Origin: Paenibacillus sanguinis 2301083 = DSM 16941
GTDB taxonomy: Bacteria; Bacillota; Bacilli; Paenibacillales; Paenibacillaceae
Assembly: GCF_000374825.1 (NCBI RefSeq)
Contig: NZ_KB895384.1
Location: 62,001 to 126,000, forward strand
Direction of reading: 5' to 3'
DNA: 64,000 nt
A model generated the notes under the pieces. It ran no database searches. It was not told the origin of the DNA and saw only the letters and a program-made list of their open reading frames with translations. Made by a program: the position numbers and the translations under genes. Positions 6,271 through 14,568 of the stretch are shown piece by piece; position 1 is the first letter of the stretch, and each line of letters begins with the position of its first letter.

Positions 6271-8029
6271 TCTGGACGAATACCTTCGGCAGCTCAATGA
6301 AGACGATGAACTGAAGGAGCAGATTCAAAGCCTGGATTATCAGCGCGAGCTATTTGAACGCTATGCGCTCAGAAACAAGGAACATGCGGACTATAGGCAA
6401 TCGCTGTGGCAGGAGTATCAACAAGGTGCTGATCTTACTGGCCCCAAGGGATTGCGTCAGCAGCTGGCTGCCATTGATATGGAATACTTTGGCCGGGCCT
6501 ACCTCCCCCACTACTTTGTAAGGGAATCACCTCAGTTCCATGGGGAGCTTGACCGGATCTGGACGCAAGGTGTCATGAAGGGCCTGAACCCCATTACGGA
6601 CAGAAAGACCATTTCCAGAGCCAAGGGCTGCAAGCGAGGAACGGCAGCTCCACGGGGTCATGCCAAGTCCACTAGCTTCACTTTCAAGGACACCCTACAT
6701 GCTACCGTCTATCAATACAAGCATTATGCAATTATTATTTCGGACAGTTCAGAGCAGGCCGAGGGGTTTTTGACTGACATCAAGACAGAGCTGGAAGACA
6801 ATGCGGCTATATTGGAGGACTTCGGCAGCCTGAAAGGTAAGGTCTGGAAAGGCAGCGTCTTGCTGACTTCCACCGACATCAAGGTAGAGGCCATCGGCAG
6901 CGGGAAAAAGATTCGTGGTCGTCGTCATCGGAATTGGCGTCCGGATCTGATTGTCCTGGATGATATCGAGAATGACGAGAATGTCAATACACCAGAGCAG
7001 CGGCGCAAGCTGGAGAACTGGTTCTATAAAGCAGTTTCCAAGGCTGGGGATACCTACACGGATATCGTGTATATCGGTACGATCCTGCACTATGATTCTC
7101 TGCTCTCTAAGGTGTTGAAGAACCCATCCTACAAGTGTGTCACCTATCGTGGGGTAATCAGTTTCTCCACAGCGGATCAACTTTGGGAAGCCTGGTCAGT
7201 GATCTATGGCGATCTGAGTAACCCTGCCCGTGAAGAGGAAGCTCTTGCTTTCTTTCAGACGAACGAGGAAGAGATGCTCGAAGGTACTCAAGTCCTTTGG
7301 GAAGACAAGCTCAGCTATTACGATCTCATGACCATCAAACTGTCTGAAGGCGATGCTTCGTTTAATTCGGAGATCCAGAATGATCCTATTGATCCGGATA
7401 GCTGCACATTTAACGAAGAGTGGTTCGACTTCTACGATGACGATCCTAACCTTGACTTTTCGGCTCCACATTTTTTCTTAGTCGGGGCGAACGACCCATC
7501 ACTTGGGAAGAACAAAAAGTCAGATACCAGTTCAATCATTGTCATAGCCAAGGATACCAGCACAGGATACATGTACGTGACGGAAGCCTCCATCGAGAAG
7601 CGGCATCCGGATGTCATTATCGATGATGCTATTGAGATGTCCAAGCGATTTCGGCGTGATCTGAAGAAATCCTTATATCGCTTTGGAGTCGAGACTGTAC
7701 AGTTCCAGCATTACTTCAAGGATGTGCTGGTGCAAAAGTCTGCTGAAGCTGGGGAATATCTCCCCATCGAAGAGATCCAGAGTACACAGAACAAGCATAT
7801 GCGGATTGAAAGCCTTCAGCCGCTGATCAAGAATCGTTATCTGAAGTTCTCGCGCAAGCACAAGGCTTTGCTCCAGCAGCTTAAGGAGTATCCTATGGGG
7901 CGCAATGATGACGGCCCGGACGGTTTGGAAATGGCCGTCAGGCTGGCGCTAAGCATCAAGACCACGAACAAAGTGGATTACAAATCCGTGATCAGTCGGG
8001 CACTGAAGTTCCGGCGTGGCGGATACTAG
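6263..8029 (+). CDS. Large terminase (packaging ATPase/nuclease, Mu gp28-like)
   Basis: 588 residues. A Walker A-like loop 'PRGHAKST' is at about 130-137, Walker B 'LIVLDDIEND' at about 229-238, and a C-terminal RNase H-like nuclease starts with 'GANDPSLG' near residue 408, followed by 'DTSSIIVIAKD'. The product threads DNA into the prohead through the portal and cuts it. Size is close to the Mu protein. It is translated from an overlapping start within the small terminase gene. Confidence 0.93.
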   Translation: MINLDEYLRQLNEDDELKEQIQSLDYQRELFERYALRNKEHADYRQSLWQEYQQGADLTGPKGLRQQLAAIDMEYFGRAYLPHYFVRESPQFHGELDRIWTQGVMKGLNPITDRKTISRAKGCKRGTAAPRGHAKSTSFTFKDTLHATVYQYKHYAIIISDSSEQAEGFLTDIKTELEDNAAILEDFGSLKGKVWKGSVLLTSTDIKVEAIGSGKKIRGRRHRNWRPDLIVLDDIENDENVNTPEQRRKLENWFYKAVSKAGDTYTDIVYIGTILHYDSLLSKVLKNPSYKCVTYRGVISFSTADQLWEAWSVIYGDLSNPAREEEALAFFQTNEEEMLEGTQVLWEDKLSYYDLMTIKLSEGDASFNSEIQNDPIDPDSCTFNEEWFDFYDDDPNLDFSAPHFFLVGANDPSLGKNKKSDTSSIIVIAKDTSTGYMYVTEASIEKRHPDVIIDDAIEMSKRFRRDLKKSLYRFGVETVQFQHYFKDVLVQKSAEAGEYLPIEEIQSTQNKHMRIESLQPLIKNRYLKFSRKHKALLQQLKEYPMGRNDDGPDGLEMAVRLALSIKTTNKVDYKSVISRALKFRRGGY

Positions 8030-8049
8030 CTATTAAAGGGGTGAACGTA

Positions 8050-9621
8050 TTGGCAAGAAACAAATCCAGAAAGCGGCAGCCTAATCCTCAGCAAGCAGCT
8101 CCTGCACGCAAGGCTGAAATGATGGAGATTGCGGTCGCCCAGGTACATGACAAATATTCGACCTATCCCAGCAACGGACTAACCCCAGTTCGCCTGGCTC
8201 AAATCTTTCGGGAGGCTGACGCTGGCGACATTATGCGCCAGATGGAGTTGTTTGAGGAGATGGAAGAGAAAGACCCTCATCTCTTTAGCCAGCTCCAAAC
8301 ACGCAAAAATGCTGTGACTGGCCTTGATTTTGAGATCATTCCCTTCTCTGACGATGATCGGGACAAACAGATCGCAGAGTTCGTAAAAGAGCAGATCGAC
8401 GCGCTGGAGAATATCGAGGATGTCTTCATGGATCTGCTGGACGCGATTGGCAAAGGCATATCCACAGCAGAGATTATCTGGGGATATGTTGACGGCCACA
8501 CGGTCATTGAGGATATCAAGTGGCGGCATCCGAAGCGGTTCCTTTGGGACAATGACGACATATTCAAAGTCACCACCAAGGAGCAGCCTAACGGCATCCC
8601 GCTTCCTCCGAACAAGTTTGTCGTTCACCGATATAAAGCCAGGTCAGGACACCCAGCTCGCGCCGGGGTCTTGCGGGTCATAGCCTGGATGTATCTGTTC
8701 AAGAACTACGACCTGAAGGACTGGGTTAGTTTCTGCGAAGTCTTCGGGATGCCGCTAAGGCTGGGCAAGTATGATCCATCGGCCTCTGAGGATGACAAGC
8801 TGGCTCTGATGCAAGCTCTAATTCAGATCGGCACAGATGCAGCGGGGATCATCCCGACCGGGACAGAGATCGAATTTAAAGAGTCGAGCAAAACAACGTC
8901 GATCAACGTCTACGAATCACTGGCCCGGTACTGTGATGAGCAGATGTCCAAGGCCATACTGGGGCAGACACTGACCTCCGATTCTGGCGGCGGCAGCTTC
9001 GCTCAGTCTAAGACGCATAACGAGGTTCGCCATGATCTGACCGTTGCAGACTGTAAAGCCTTAGCGGCTACCCTGCGCCGGGATCTGATTCGCCCCCTGG
9101 TGTATTTCAATTTTGGGGAGGATCGCCGGATTCCTCAGCTTCGGTTCGATTCGGAGGAAGCGGGAGACCTGAAGGAAACGGCAGATATCTACAAGACGTT
9201 AATCGGCGAGATTGGCCTTAAAGTACCTACTTCCCATCTGTATAAGAAGTTTAGTATTCCCAAGCCCGAAACTGGCGAAGAGGTTGCTGCTCCTCCCACT
9301 CAGGCGCTAACTTTGCCCATGTCAACAACGTCGCTGGTTGCAAATAAGAGCGTGACAGAACCGAGCGGACAGCAGCAGATTGACCGCCTGGCTGATGCAG
9401 CTATCCAGCAAGGCAACGGAATCTTTGAAAAAGTCTTTGCTCCAATCATGCAGATGGTCGGCGAGGCCGGAAGCCTGGAAGAGATGAAGGCCAAGCTGGA
9501 GGATCAGGAGTTTGTCCAATCGCTATATGACAAGATGAACGCCGAGGATCTGGATGAGCTGCTGGCAAAGGCAATGTTTTACGCTGACCTGATCGGGAGG
9601 GCTGAGGAACATGGACGATGA
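8050..9621 (+). CDS. Portal protein, DUF935 (Mu gp29-like)
   Basis: About 523 residues matching the DUF935 portal proteins of Mu-like phages: 'YPSNGLTPVRLAQIFREADAGDI' near the N terminus, 'RKNAVTGLDFEI', 'KWRHPKRFLW' and 'ILGQTLTSDSGGGSFAQSKTH' in the middle. It forms the dodecameric head vertex ring. The frame opens at GTG 8041, but the AAAGGGGTG ribosome site abuts that codon, so TTG 8050 is the better start. The end overlaps the next gene by 11 bases. Confidence 0.92.
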   Translation: MARNKSRKRQPNPQQAAPARKAEMMEIAVAQVHDKYSTYPSNGLTPVRLAQIFREADAGDIMRQMELFEEMEEKDPHLFSQLQTRKNAVTGLDFEIIPFSDDDRDKQIAEFVKEQIDALENIEDVFMDLLDAIGKGISTAEIIWGYVDGHTVIEDIKWRHPKRFLWDNDDIFKVTTKEQPNGIPLPPNKFVVHRYKARSGHPARAGVLRVIAWMYLFKNYDLKDWVSFCEVFGMPLRLGKYDPSASEDDKLALMQALIQIGTDAAGIIPTGTEIEFKESSKTTSINVYESLARYCDEQMSKAILGQTLTSDSGGGSFAQSKTHNEVRHDLTVADCKALAATLRRDLIRPLVYFNFGEDRRIPQLRFDSEEAGDLKETADIYKTLIGEIGLKVPTSHLYKKFSIPKPETGEEVAAPPTQALTLPMSTTSLVANKSVTEPSGQQQIDRLADAAIQQGNGIFEKVFAPIMQMVGEAGSLEEMKAKLEDQEFVQSLYDKMNAEDLDELLAKAMFYADLIGRAEEHGR

Positions 9622-10351
9622 TCTGTTTGAACTTCTGACGGAGCGAGGCTTTACCTTCCAGGAAGCTCTGGAGTTCTTCGGTGACAAACTGACTTTGCAG
9701 CCAGAAGAGTTTTACAAGCTGGCTGATGAATACCGCTATAAAGCATTTACTGTATCTGGATATAGCAAAATCACGGTGCTGAAGAGGTTTCAGGATGAGC
9801 TGCTGAATGCGATTGACGAAGGTCAAACGATGCAGCAGTTCAGGAGTAACATGAATGACTTCCTCCAGCGCCGGGGCTATGAAGGCATTACGAACTTCCA
9901 GGCTGACAACATATACCGCACAAATATTCAGACGGCCTACCAGGTTGGCCACTATAAGCAGATGACAGATCCTACTGTCCTGCGCTTGCGGCCCTACTGG
10001 CAATACGATGCCGTAAATGATAGCCGCACACGTCCCTCCCATCTGGCTATGGATGGCAAGGTGTTCAGGGCAGATGATCCAATATGGGATACCTGGTATC
10101 CCCCGAACGGGTTTCGCTGCCGCTGTGGGGTCACAACGTTATCCGAGCGGCAAGTGCGTGAGAGAGGATTAATGGTGGAAACCTCTGCCCCGGTGTCAGC
10201 GGAAGTGAACGGACAATTCACGAACGTGATTCCTGATCCGCACTTCTCTACGAATCCGGCTAAAGAGGCGTTTAATCCGGATGTCAGCAAGTACCCGGAT
10301 ACGTTGCGCAAAGCCTATGAAACTCGCCAAAGAAGCAAATCACAGAATTAG
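9611..10351 (+). CDS. Head morphogenesis protein (Mu F/gp30-like, SPP1 gp7 family)
   Basis: 246 residues with the conserved C-terminal signature of the Mu F family: 'RTRPSHLAMDGKVF' followed by 'WYPPNGFRCRCGV'. The N-terminal half is helical. In Mu the protein is a minor head component needed for assembly and possibly ejected with DNA. It lies directly downstream of the portal gene in the canonical order. Confidence 0.9.
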   Translation: MDDDLFELLTERGFTFQEALEFFGDKLTLQPEEFYKLADEYRYKAFTVSGYSKITVLKRFQDELLNAIDEGQTMQQFRSNMNDFLQRRGYEGITNFQADNIYRTNIQTAYQVGHYKQMTDPTVLRLRPYWQYDAVNDSRTRPSHLAMDGKVFRADDPIWDTWYPPNGFRCRCGVTTLSERQVRERGLMVETSAPVSAEVNGQFTNVIPDPHFSTNPAKEAFNPDVSKYPDTLRKAYETRQRSKSQN

Positions 10352-10417
10352 GCCCTGGCTGCCCGTTTAAAGGGACTTGAACTTTTGACACACGAATATC
10401 GCGGCAAGACGTATCAC

Positions 10418-10443
10418 CCCCGTTATAACGCGTTATAACGGGG
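10418..10443. promoter_or_regulatory. 26-bp perfect palindrome upstream of the protease gene
   Basis: A perfect palindrome centred between 10430 and 10431, built from two copies of CGTTATAACG flanked by CCC and GGG. No T run follows, so it is not a standard terminator. It sits 38 bases before the protease start, the place of the late promoter before gene I in Mu. Candidate activator operator or RNA hairpin. Confidence 0.6.
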
Positions 10444-10480
10444 TCTGAAAGGCAAATGACATGTTAAGGAGGTGGTTCCC

Positions 10481-11497
10481 CTGAAAAAATGGTTGTTATG
10501 CTCCGCTGCGGCGATGGAGATTGAGGGTATTCCCGAGGTTATTAAGATTCTTCCATTGGGAAAGGTCAAGTCGCAAAAAGGTGATTTTGTTGTCGATCAG
10601 GAGTCCTTCCAGTCTATCAAGAACAAATTTATCGACCGCGCCCTGGATATCGTTGTGGACTATGAGCATCAGACGCTAGAGGATGTGCAGGCTCCGGCTG
10701 GCGGCTGGATTAAGGACTTGATACTCCAGGAGGATGCCATTGCCGCCAAAGTGGAATGGACTCCGAAAGCCCAGGAGTATCTGCGTAATAAAGAGTACCG
10801 CTATCTCTCCCCGGTCGTTATGGTGCGTAAGTCAGACCTGAAAGCCATCGTCCTGCATTCGGTGGCGCTGACAAACACCCCAGCGATTGACGGCATGTTT
10901 CCTATTATTAACTCGCTCCACGTAAATTTTGATGATGATGAAGGAGGAAATGAACACATGGAATTACTGAAGAAGCTGGCTGCTTTGCTGGGTTTAGGCG
11001 AGGAAGCCACGGAAGAACAATTAATTCAGAAGATTGGCGAGCTGCTGAAGGCTGCTGAGAAAGAGGACAAGAAGTCAGATGAAGAACTGGTTGCTAATAA
11101 AACTATTACCTCTCTCCTGGGCGTTGACGAACAGGCGAAGACGGAAGATGTGGCGGCGGCCATCATGGCGCTGAAGAACCCTACTAATTTTGTCCCTGTC
11201 ACTGAGTTCCAGGCGCTGAAGACTCGCCTTGACAAGATGGATTCAGATGGACTTGTTACTAAGGCGCTGAAGGATGGCAAGATCTCAGCCGCTCAAAAAG
11301 AATGGGCTGAAGATTATGCGCTTAAAGATCCGCAGGGATTTGCCAAATTTGTTGAGAAGGCTCCACAATCTGTGCCTGTAGGTACGTTGGGGATCGAGGA
11401 CAACAAGGAGAAAACAACGGAAGTCACGGAAACCACGCTGGCCGTGTGTAAGCAACTGGGTGTATCCAAGGAAGACGTAGAGAAGTACGGCGACTAA
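10481..11497 (+). CDS. Mu I-like capsid protease with embedded scaffold (I/Z)
   Basis: About 338 residues. Residues 1-150 carry the phage-protease pattern ('VDYEHQTLED', 'PAGGWIKDL', 'YRYLSPVV', 'HSVALTNTPAI') of Mu gpI; the H and the downstream S are the likely catalytic pair. From about residue 160 the chain is acidic and helical, the scaffold part (Mu gpZ). The frame starts at GTG 10472, but that codon lies in the AAGGAGG site (10466-10472), so CTG at 10481 (then AAAAAATGG) is the best-placed start, giving an MKKWLL beginning. A second start for scaffold alone exists at 10958. Confidence 0.88.
   Translation: MKKWLLCSAAAMEIEGIPEVIKILPLGKVKSQKGDFVVDQESFQSIKNKFIDRALDIVVDYEHQTLEDVQAPAGGWIKDLILQEDAIAAKVEWTPKAQEYLRNKEYRYLSPVVMVRKSDLKAIVLHSVALTNTPAIDGMFPIINSLHVNFDDDEGGNEHMELLKKLAALLGLGEEATEEQLIQKIGELLKAAEKEDKKSDEELVANKTITSLLGVDEQAKTEDVAAAIMALKNPTNFVPVTEFQALKTRLDKMDSDGLVTKALKDGKISAAQKEWAEDYALKDPQGFAKFVEKAPQSVPVGTLGIEDNKEKTTEVTETTLAVCKQLGVSKEDVEKYGD
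10958..11497 (+). CDS. Internal in-frame scaffold protein (Mu Z-like)
   Basis: An ATG in frame with the protease gene (MELLKKLAALLGLGEE...) preceded by a full AAGGAGG site at 10941-10947. Translation from it would give 179 residues of acidic, helical scaffold without the protease domain, exactly the nested arrangement of Mu I and Z. Known for Mu; inferred here from the start site and domain boundary. Confidence 0.75.
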   Translation: MELLKKLAALLGLGEEATEEQLIQKIGELLKAAEKEDKKSDEELVANKTITSLLGVDEQAKTEDVAAAIMALKNPTNFVPVTEFQALKTRLDKMDSDGLVTKALKDGKISAAQKEWAEDYALKDPQGFAKFVEKAPQSVPVGTLGIEDNKEKTTEVTETTLAVCKQLGVSKEDVEKYGD

Positions 11498-11533
11498 TCT
11501 GATTATTGATTTTGCTGAAAGGAGCAAACAGCC

Positions 11534-11932
11534 ATGTTGACAAGAGGTAGAAATACTCCGGAGTTTGCCGGAGGCAGATTGATTGTTGTCCCTGTACAGG
11601 CAGGAGCAAAGATTTTTGATGGAGCGTTGGTCGCTCTGAATGCGGATGGTTTTGCCATTCCAGGAACACTGGCCCCAGATCTGACGGCTGCCGGGCGAGC
11701 TGAAGAGGAAGCTGACAATACCAATGGAGCCGATGGTGAATTGACAGTCAGGATCTCCCGCGGCGTATTCGTGTATAGCAATTCATCCACCGCCCCCATC
11801 ACTCAGAAGGACGTCCTGAAAGACTGTTACATTGAGGACGATGAGACTGTCAGTGCCACAGCTACGGATACCAGCATTGCGGGTAAGGTACTGGGCTTTG
11901 AAGGTTCAGAGGTTATTGTAGAAATTCTGTAG
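11534..11932 (+). CDS. Capsid decoration protein (DUF2190-like)
   Basis: 132 residues, mostly beta strand, with 'VPVQAGAKIFDGALVALNADGFAIPG' near the N terminus, typical of small head-stabilising or decoration proteins encoded just before the major capsid gene. AAAGGAGC ribosome site. Exact family assignment is moderately sure. Confidence 0.7.
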   Translation: MLTRGRNTPEFAGGRLIVVPVQAGAKIFDGALVALNADGFAIPGTLAPDLTAAGRAEEEADNTNGADGELTVRISRGVFVYSNSSTAPITQKDVLKDCYIEDDETVSATATDTSIAGKVLGFEGSEVIVEIL

Positions 11933-11969
11933 CCATTATCTATCAAATATTAAGGAGGAATAGATTCAT

Positions 11970-12857
11970 ATGATCGTAAACCAGCAGGCTCTTCGGGGCA
12001 TTTATACCGGATTTAAAGTGATATTCCAGAAAGCCTTTGATCAATCGAAAACAAACTGGGAGAAAGTCGCTACCTTCGTTCCTAGCACAACCCGCGAAGA
12101 AAATTATAAGTGGCTAGGGAAGTTCCCCAAAATGCGGGAATGGATTGGCGACCGTGAGATTCAAAACTTGGAAGCGTCTGACTATACCATCAAGAACAAA
12201 GACCATGAATTGACCGTTGGTGTAGATCGTAACGACATTGAGGATGACAGCATCGGGATTTATGCCCCAATCATCGAAGAAATGGGCCAAAGTGCCGCCT
12301 TACATCCGGATGATCTTGTGTTCGGATTGCTCCGTGATGGTTTCAAAGAAAAGTGTTATGACAAGAAACCTTTCTTTGCCACAAATCACAAGCTAGGTGA
12401 AACGGTGGTCACTAACAAGGGGACGAAGAAGCTTTCTCCAGAATCGTACAGCGCGGCCCGAACCGGGATTATGTCTCTCACCGACGAGAAAAGCAAGCCG
12501 CTAAAGTTGGTACCGAACCTGTTGGTCGTAGCTCCCAAAAACGAAGCCGAAGCCCGCAAGATTCTGATGGCCGATCTAATTGACGGCACGACGAACACAT
12601 TAAAAGGAACAGCAGAACTGCTCGTTGTTCCGGAACTTGCTGGGGCTGATGACGCTTGGTATCTGCTTTGCACGAACCGCCCGCTCAAACCGCTCATTTA
12701 TCAAAAGAGAAAAGAGCCTAAGTTCGTATCACTCACGGCTGAAACGGACACCAACGTGTTCATGAAAAAACAGTTCCTCTATGGCATCGATGGCCGTAGT
12801 AATGCCGGTTATGGCTTCTGGCAAATGGCCTTTGGCAGCACAGGTGAAGAAGCCTAG
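11970..12857 (+). CDS. Major capsid protein (Mu gpT-like)
   Basis: 295 residues, close to Mu T (about 305). Typical features: 'LRGIYTGFKVIFQKAFD' at the N terminus, 'STTREENYKWLGKFPKMREW' and 'IKNKDHELTVGVDRNDIEDD' in the HK97-fold core, and 'RPLKPLIYQKRKEPKFVSL' near the C terminus. It builds the icosahedral shell. The AAGGAGG site is strong, as expected for a highly expressed gene. Confidence 0.93.
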   Translation: MIVNQQALRGIYTGFKVIFQKAFDQSKTNWEKVATFVPSTTREENYKWLGKFPKMREWIGDREIQNLEASDYTIKNKDHELTVGVDRNDIEDDSIGIYAPIIEEMGQSAALHPDDLVFGLLRDGFKEKCYDKKPFFATNHKLGETVVTNKGTKKLSPESYSAARTGIMSLTDEKSKPLKLVPNLLVVAPKNEAEARKILMADLIDGTTNTLKGTAELLVVPELAGADDAWYLLCTNRPLKPLIYQKRKEPKFVSLTAETDTNVFMKKQFLYGIDGRSNAGYGFWQMAFGSTGEEA

Positions 12858-12886
12858 TGCCAAGCACCTTGAAAGGGTGATTTGAA

Positions 12887-13342
12887 ATGTACTGCACCAC
12901 AGATGAGGTTCGCGCGGCCATCAAGGATGATGCTATTGGTACGATAATTGGCGGCGACTATACGGACGATCCAGCAGAGCGCGAAGCGCAAATCACACCG
13001 CTCATTGATAGCGCCATTGAGGATGCTTGCGGCGAGATTGACGGGTATCTGGCAAAAAGATACCCGGTTCCTCTCCGAAGCATTCCCAAGGTGGTTAATA
13101 AGTTTGCCAAAGATATTGCTGTATACAATCTCTTCTCCCGCTCCGGCATTGATGAGTCAGACCGGGAGAAGAATTATCTCAATCGCTACCAGGCTGCTAT
13201 ACGCTTTCTGGAGTTAGTCGCTAAAGGAACAGTAGATATCGGCGCTGGTGGAGCTGACGACAATTCCCGCAAAGCAAGTACCGGGTTTGCCGTACACTCC
13301 AGCCCAAGACGATTTAGCCGTGACAGCATGAGAGGCATGTAA
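12887..13342 (+). CDS. DUF1320 head-tail protein (Mu gp36-like)
   Basis: 151 residues beginning 'MYCTTDEVRAAIKDD' with a central 'ACGEIDGYLAKRYPVPLRSIPKVV', the signature of DUF1320 proteins that follow the capsid gene in Mu-like phages and probably form the head-completion or adaptor layer. Its stop overlaps the next start (TAATG). Confidence 0.88.
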   Translation: MYCTTDEVRAAIKDDAIGTIIGGDYTDDPAEREAQITPLIDSAIEDACGEIDGYLAKRYPVPLRSIPKVVNKFAKDIAVYNLFSRSGIDESDREKNYLNRYQAAIRFLELVAKGTVDIGAGGADDNSRKASTGFAVHSSPRRFSRDSMRGM

Positions 13343-13839
13343 TGTACAGCATTCGTTTAGAGGGCGATGTCCAGCGGCTCATGCGGCGATTGAAGCAGCT
13401 CCAAGAGGTTGATATTCGGGGCGTTAACTTGGCTCTTGCAGAATCCCTGAAGACCTCCACACGTGAGAGATTCAAGGAAGGCAAAGATCCGGACGGCAAG
13501 GCGTGGCCCAAATCGATTCGAGCTGATCGCGAAGGCGGCAGAACCTTGGTAGATAGTGCGGGCCTTCGCAACTCCATCAAATCCAAAGCATCCATGGATG
13601 GATTTGCCGTAGGGACAAACAAGATTTACGCCAGAACACATCAATTTGGCGAGAAAGGTCGGGCGATGACGATCCGGGCCAAGACCAGTAAAGGACTTGT
13701 CTTCAAGATCGGGAATCAGTGGATTCGCAAGCGCCAGGTCAAAGTCAATATTAAGATTCCAGCGCGGCCATTTTTGGGTATTAACGAGACCGACATGCTT
13801 GAAATCAAGGGTACGCTGGAAGATCTGCTGGAGGAATGA
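13342..13839 (+). CDS. Phage virion morphogenesis protein (Mu G / tail-S family)
   Basis: 165 residues. 'FKEGKDPDGKAWPKS' and 'TLVDSAGLRNSI' followed by 'TNKIYARTHQFG' form the family signature, and 'IPARPFLGINETDM' closes it. The family acts in tail completion and joining. Translationally coupled on both sides. Confidence 0.88.
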   Translation: MYSIRLEGDVQRLMRRLKQLQEVDIRGVNLALAESLKTSTRERFKEGKDPDGKAWPKSIRADREGGRTLVDSAGLRNSIKSKASMDGFAVGTNKIYARTHQFGEKGRAMTIRAKTSKGLVFKIGNQWIRKRQVKVNIKIPARPFLGINETDMLEIKGTLEDLLEE

Positions 13840-13841
13840 AC

Positions 13842-14336
13842 ATGATTGCAGAATGCAGAGATTACTTGATCCAGCACTTGAAGGATGCGGGTATTAAAAC
13901 CAAAGTTTGTACATCGCTCAAGGATCTGAAGCAGTTCTCAGATCCGCTAGTTGGGGCGGTTATTCCGGATGGGGATACCTTTGTCCGGTCGCACAGCAAG
14001 AAAGTTTATCAGTCTGCTGCGGGCAATAAGCACAAGCGGCGCAAACTGTTCGATCGGGAGCTGTCCTTCCTGGTCGTCGTTGGAGGCAAAGATTATCTTC
14101 AGGCTTCGGAGATATTTGGTAATTTCATGGCTGGCTTGGATGCTGGCATCGTCATTGACGGGAATTACACGGAGATCCTGCCGACAGATGCGGACTGGGT
14201 AGACAAGGACGACAGTATCCTAAAGGCACAAATAGCAGTACAACTTCAGGTGAAGTTCCTGGGCGGCATCTACCGCGACACCGACTTCGCCCAAGTTAGC
14301 GAATATGAAGTGCGAAGCATAGAACAGGAGGTCTGA
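13842..14336 (+). CDS. Tail terminator-like phage protein (Mu gp37-position)
   Basis: About 164 residues with no strongly recognised motif; the size and place between the gpG homologue and the sheath fit the Mu gp37 / DUF1834-type tail-end proteins. ATG at 13836 overlaps the upstream stop but is only one base from GGAGG (13830-13834), so ATG 13842 with seven-base spacing is preferred. Confidence 0.6.
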   Translation: MIAECRDYLIQHLKDAGIKTKVCTSLKDLKQFSDPLVGAVIPDGDTFVRSHSKKVYQSAAGNKHKRRKLFDRELSFLVVVGGKDYLQASEIFGNFMAGLDAGIVIDGNYTEILPTDADWVDKDDSILKAQIAVQLQVKFLGGIYRDTDFAQVSEYEVRSIEQEV

Positions 14337-14337
14337 A

Positions 14338-14568
14338 ATGGCAGCAAATAACAAGGCACCATCCATATCACAAGGCCCCGCCCCAAAGCTGGAAGAGATT
14401 AGCGAACTGAAGCGGCGGCTGAATGTGCCGGATTCTATTTACCAAGGGATGACGGCTGCCGAACGTTGGAAGCCTGGTCGCCAGGTGACTGAAGCCAAAT
14501 TTGAAGAAGCTGTGAAACGCTTCTGCGGCAATCCGATCAGCGGAAAGAAGGTGAAGAAAGATGCTTAG
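14338..14568 (+). CDS. Small protein preceding the tail sheath (Mu gp38-position)
   Basis: 76 residues, P/K-rich N terminus, then 'RLNVPDSIYQGMTAAERWKPG' and a lysine-rich end. It starts two bases after the previous stop and overlaps the sheath start. Mu encodes a similar short protein (gp38, DUF2635-like) in this position. No function assigned. Confidence 0.55.
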   Translation: MAANNKAPSISQGPAPKLEEISELKRRLNVPDSIYQGMTAAERWKPGRQVTEAKFEEAVKRFCGNPISGKKVKKDA

